A DNA stretch of 7,605 nt from Methylacidiphilum caldifontis (GTDB lineage Bacteria; Verrucomicrobiota; Verrucomicrobiia; Methylacidiphilales; CAMAQI01), in contig CAMAQI010000112.1 of assembly GCA_945860255.1 (NCBI GenBank), forward strand, positions 1 to 7,605. Direction: 5' to 3'. The translations under genes were made by a program, and so were the position numbers. The notes under the pieces are model-generated. The model was not told the origin of the DNA. It made no database searches and saw only the letters and a program-made list of their open reading frames with translations. The stretch's first letter is position 1. Each line of letters opens with the position of its first letter. This document shows positions 5,394 to 7,605 of the stretch, one piece after another.

Positions 5394-6734
5394 TTAATCC
5401 ATGAGGATCACAGGCTCGGCATAAAGGGTGAACCCAGTACTTTCAGTGATTTTTACCTTGAGAATTTCTCCGCGCCAACGTTCATTCGCCTCAATGAGGA
5501 CAAGTTTGTTCGTACGGGTGCGTCCTTCGAATCGTTGGTCGCTGTATTTACTCTCTCCTTCGATGAGGATCTCCACCTCTTGACCGACCATTGCCTGAGA
5601 GCGCTCTTTGACACCGCTATTGAGGACTTCGAGGAGCTCTTGATTCCAGCGAAGCTTTGTTTCTTCGGTGTGTTGATCACCGAGCTCTGCCGCAGGGGTA
5701 TCTTTACGAGGGGAGTAACGAAAGATAAAGGCTTGATCAAATCCAACCTCTTTCATGAGGGACTTCGTTTGTTGGAAATCCTCTTCGGTTTCTCCGGGGA
5801 AGCCGACGATCACATCGGTGGTTAATCCGACGTTGGGATTGACTCGGCGAATCTCCTCTACGAGTTTTAAATAGCGCTCTCGAGTATAGGAGCGATGCAT
5901 CGCTTTTAAGATTCGATTGCTTCCGGACTGAAGGGGAAGGTGGACATGTTCGCAGAGCTCAGGAATATTCTGAAAAGCATGGATGAGATCGCTTCGATAA
6001 CCGATTGGATGAGGAGAGGTAAATCGAACTCGTTGAATACCGGGGACTGCAGCGACTGACTCAAGGAGTTGGACGAAGGGGGATTTTTCATCGATTTTCG
6101 GGAATTCATGGCGACCGTAAAGGTTGACGATTTGACCAAGGAGAGTGACCTCTTTGACTCCGTTTGCGGCAAGCATTTTGACCTCTTGCGTAATTTCGGC
6201 AATCGGTCGGGATCTCTCTGAACCACGAGTGAAGGGGACGATACAAAAAGTGCAGTGCATATTACACCCTTGCATGATGGAGACAAAAGCGGTGACCTGT
6301 TTTGGTTTGAGAACGTGGTCTCGAATTGTATTTTGAGAGGAGCTTTCTTCAGCGACATCGACAATCGAGGGGCTTTGCTGAGTCACCAGTTGGTCGACAT
6401 AATCGGCGACTTGATGAAATTTTTGAGTCCCGACAACGAGATCGACGTCCGGGAGACTATCGATTAACGATTGTCCTCGGCTTTGGGCCATACAACCGAG
6501 AAATCCAAGAACGAGATTTGGATTTTTTTTCTTCATCCCTTGAAGATGCTTCATTTTATTCAGAGCAGTTTGCTCTGCCATATCGCGGACACTACAGGTA
6601 TTCAGAAGGATGACATCAGCGGAACTCTCAGTGAGAGCGAGCTCGTATCCTTTGGCTTCCAACTGTTGGAGGACTTGTTCGGAATCCCGCTCGTTCATTT
6701 GGCACCCGTAGGTTTTAATGTAGACCGATGGCAT
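5394..6734 (-). CDS. miaB: tRNA-2-methylthio-N6-dimethylallyladenosine synthase MiaB (446 aa)
   Basis: MiaB is a radical-SAM methylthiotransferase that converts i6A37 to ms2i6A37 in tRNAs reading UNN codons, in the cytoplasm. The UPF0004 domain carries C11 (YIKTYGCQMNERDSE), C47 (LLNTCSVRD) and C81 (GFLGCMAQ), the ligands of the auxiliary 4Fe-4S cluster. The radical-SAM CxxxCxxC motif is C157/C161/C164 in MQGCNMHCTFCIVPFTRG. Later family blocks include LPLQSGSNRILKAMHRSYTR (266-285), TDVIVGFPGETEEDF (306-320) and FIFRYSPRKDTPAA (336-349), followed by a C-terminal TRAM domain (about 378-443). The length is normal and the KTYGCQMNERDSE block favours MiaB over RimO or MtaB. The usual GQNVNSY motif reads GQIVNLY (200-206), a mild variation. 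The start is fixed by homology, although the bases before the ATG (AATAACCCCTT) contain no Shine-Dalgarno. Upstream lies the repeat-bearing intergenic region, so it is probably monocistronic. Confidence 0.97.
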   Translation of the reverse strand: MPSVYIKTYGCQMNERDSEQVLQQLEAKGYELALTESSADVILLNTCSVRDMAEQTALNKMKHLQGMKKKNPNLVLGFLGCMAQSRGQSLIDSLPDVDLVVGTQKFHQVADYVDQLVTQQSPSIVDVAEESSSQNTIRDHVLKPKQVTAFVSIMQGCNMHCTFCIVPFTRGSERSRPIAEITQEVKMLAANGVKEVTLLGQIVNLYGRHEFPKIDEKSPFVQLLESVAAVPGIQRVRFTSPHPIGYRSDLIHAFQNIPELCEHVHLPLQSGSNRILKAMHRSYTRERYLKLVEEIRRVNPNVGLTTDVIVGFPGETEEDFQQTKSLMKEVGFDQAFIFRYSPRKDTPAAELGDQHTEETKLRWNQELLEVLNSGVKERSQAMVGQEVEILIEGESKYSDQRFEGRTRTNKLVLIEANERWRGEILKVKITESTGFTLYAEPVILMD

Positions 6735-6793
6735 AAGGGGTTATTATTTATCAGGGATGCCGAAAGCGTCAACTGAAGAGAAAAGGAAATACA

Positions 6794-6866
6794 ATTTTAA
6801 CCGCCAAGTTAAATACAAAATTCGCCAAGAATTTTAAACCGCTTATCTTCACTCATCTTCACTAAT
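6794..6866. repeat. Short-period intergenic repeats (CGCCAAG and ATCTTCACT units)
   Basis: ATTTTAACCGC (6794-6804) recurs as ATTTTAAACCGC (6831-6842). CGCCAAG occurs at 6802-6808 and 6823-6829. ATCTTCACTC (6845-6854) is followed directly by ATCTTCACTA (6855-6864). Units are about 10 bases long. From memory, AACCGCCAAG-type strings recur between genes in many environmental bacterial genomes; this copy looks partly decayed. Confidence 0.6.
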
Positions 6867-7023
6867 TCAAGGAAGCCCAATTGCCTGTTAGCTTAAATGC
6901 ATTTAAAATACAGGAGATCGTCTCTCGCACTCCCTGCGCAATAGCGCAATTAAAAAAGGGAAATAAGTTGGAGAGCCGAGGGTCGGCAACCAGCAGCGGG
7001 GGAGAGCAGGGGCTTCGTAGAGG

Positions 7024-7158
7024 CGCAAAGATTCGCAAAGATTTAAATCCCCAAAACAGGATATATTCCGATCCGTGAAATCCGTGTTATCCGTGGTGAT
7101 GAACGTATTTAATTCTCAGCAATCAGCGTTAATCTGCGTCCATCCGTGGTTAATCCGG
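7024..7158. repeat. Short-period intergenic repeats (CGCAAAGATT, ATCCGTG and AATCTGCG units)
   Basis: CGCAAAGATT is present twice in tandem (7024-7033 and 7034-7043). ATCCGTG then occurs three times at 9-base spacing (7071, 7080 and 7089). After a short gap come AATCAGCGTT (7121-7130), AATCTGCGTC (7131-7140), CATCCGTGGT (7141-7150) and TAATCCGG (7151-7158), a 10-base period. The spacing is near one helical turn. Strings such as ATCTGCGTCCATCCGTGGTTAA are familiar dispersed intergenic elements of uncertain function. They are not a CRISPR: there are no long identical repeats and no spacers of constant size. Confidence 0.75.
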
Positions 7159-7352
7159 TATTTTTCCTTAAGTTGACGCCTATGCGCGCTTGCGGGACTA
7201 CGGCGCACAATAGCCGCGATCGCTCCCGAGAAGGAGATCACCTTTTGGTGGATGAAAATGAAGGGTAGATTTTTCTCTGATGTCGGCTTGCTTATTTGTG
7301 ACGGTACCGCTTTCTGATTGTGCTTCCGTTGAAGAGTCCTTAAAGTTTTAAA

Positions 7353-7605
7353 ATGCGTCTCGCACTTGTGCAAATGGAGGTGAAAGCTGGGCATCTTGAG
7401 CAAAATCTCTCAACGATCCTGAATCACTTGCAGTTTTTAAGTGGAAAAGTCGATCTAGTTCTTTTTCCTGAGCTCTGTTTGAGCGGCTATTTTTTAGGAG
7501 ACCGATGGACGCAGGACTCTTTTGTTGAGGAGATCGAGGTTCTTCATGAAGAGATTCGCCTCGCCTCTGAGAAATGGGGGCTCGCGGTGGTTTTTGGAAG
7601 TATCT
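7353..7605 (+). CDS. nadE: Glutamine-dependent NAD+ synthetase, N-terminal amidase domain (partial, runs off right edge)
   Basis: The first 84 codons match the start of a carbon-nitrogen hydrolase domain: MRLALVQMEVKAGHLEQNL, then VDLVLFPELCLSGYFLGDRW at 33-52 and LAVVFGSI at 77-84. E40 of FPEL is the first member of the Glu-Lys-Cys triad; the Lys and Cys lie beyond the window. In NadE this domain releases ammonia from glutamine for the C-terminal synthetase domain, the last step of NAD+ synthesis. GDLExN-like spacing near residue 13-18 and SGY..GD after the catalytic Glu fit NadE better than nitrilases or ureidopropionase relatives, but the deciding C-terminal part is absent. The start is the first ATG consistent with the family. 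The bases before it (TTAAAGTTTTAAA) contain only a poor Shine-Dalgarno. It diverges from miaB across a long repeat-bearing gap. Confidence 0.7.
   Translation, partial: MRLALVQMEVKAGHLEQNLSTILNHLQFLSGKVDLVLFPELCLSGYFLGDRWTQDSFVEEIEVLHEEIRLASEKWGLAVVFGSI

Larger units (their letters stand above)
6735..7352. other. Long non-coding stretch between miaB and the NAD+ synthetase gene
   Basis: The two flanking genes diverge from this 618-base region. It carries short periodic repeats (listed separately) and a GC-rich patch at about 6960-7030. At 6936-6950 there is a GCGCAAT direct pair, which also makes a small TGCGC/GCGCA hairpin (6935-6948). Reading frames here, such as one from a TTG at 6881, lack ribosome sites and family features and cover the repeats, so I call none. 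Toward miaB a weak promoter-like pair exists on the minus strand: TTGACG (6767-6772) and TAAATA (6745-6750), 16 bases apart. No tRNA or other RNA gene was recognised. Confidence 0.55.

Noticed and set aside
5535..5825. Plus-strand frames of 60-101 codons inside miaB
   Set aside because: They are antisense shadows of the clearly conserved MiaB reading frame.
6881..7078. 65-codon plus-strand frame starting at TTG
   Set aside because: It overlaps the periodic repeats, has no ribosome site, and its composition is non-protein-like.
7024..7158. CRISPR-like array
   Set aside because: Units are 7-10 bases, variable and contiguous, with no 25-40 base repeats or regular spacers, and no cas genes are nearby.
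7213..7220. GCGATCGC palindrome resembling the cyanobacterial HIP1 element
   Set aside because: There is only a single occurrence in the window, and nothing else suggests a cyanobacterium.
7116..7403. 95-codon minus-strand frame
   Set aside because: It overlaps the start of the NadE-like gene and the ATCCGTG repeats, so it is a shadow.

Overview
This is a bacterial chromosomal window of moderate, slightly AT-leaning composition with compactly arranged genes. The organism cannot be named from it. A very short lysine/alanine/valine-rich histone-H1-like protein, a CheX/receiver/HDOD signalling cluster without flagellar or methyl-accepting genes, and dispersed CGCAAAG / ATCCGTG-type intergenic repeats would fit an environmental bacterium, perhaps of the PVC group (Verrucomicrobiota and relatives). 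That placement is inference and weak.

Positions 1-2621, minus strand, read as one transcription unit. A CheX-like protein comes first. It is followed by a three-domain regulator (receiver, degenerate receiver, STAS), a secreted proline/serine/lysine-rich protein of unknown function, and the first 25 codons of another secreted protein that runs off the left edge. Gaps are only 4-12 bases. Positions 2622-2755 form a divergent intergenic region.

Positions 2756-4655, plus strand, hold an HDOD-domain protein and a protein I read as a histidine-kinase-fold phosphotransferase or pseudokinase: the dimerisation helix with its histidine is kept, and the ATP-binding motifs are gone. Together the two divergent units carry a phosphorylatable receiver, a CheX-type phosphatase, a histidine phosphotransfer candidate, an HDOD output and a STAS output. 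This resembles a compact phosphorelay with no visible kinase, and it is the most interesting part of the window.

Positions 4656-4945 hold a 35-residue histone-like gene with an almost perfect extended Shine-Dalgarno sequence and a strong intrinsic terminator. Positions 4946-5393 have no gene I can support. Positions 5394-6734, minus strand, encode the tRNA methylthiotransferase MiaB. Positions 6735-7352 are non-coding and contain short periodic repeats. At 7353 a plus-strand gene begins, probably glutamine-dependent NAD+ synthetase, cut by the right edge. MiaB and NadE are housekeeping genes with no evident link to the signalling cluster.
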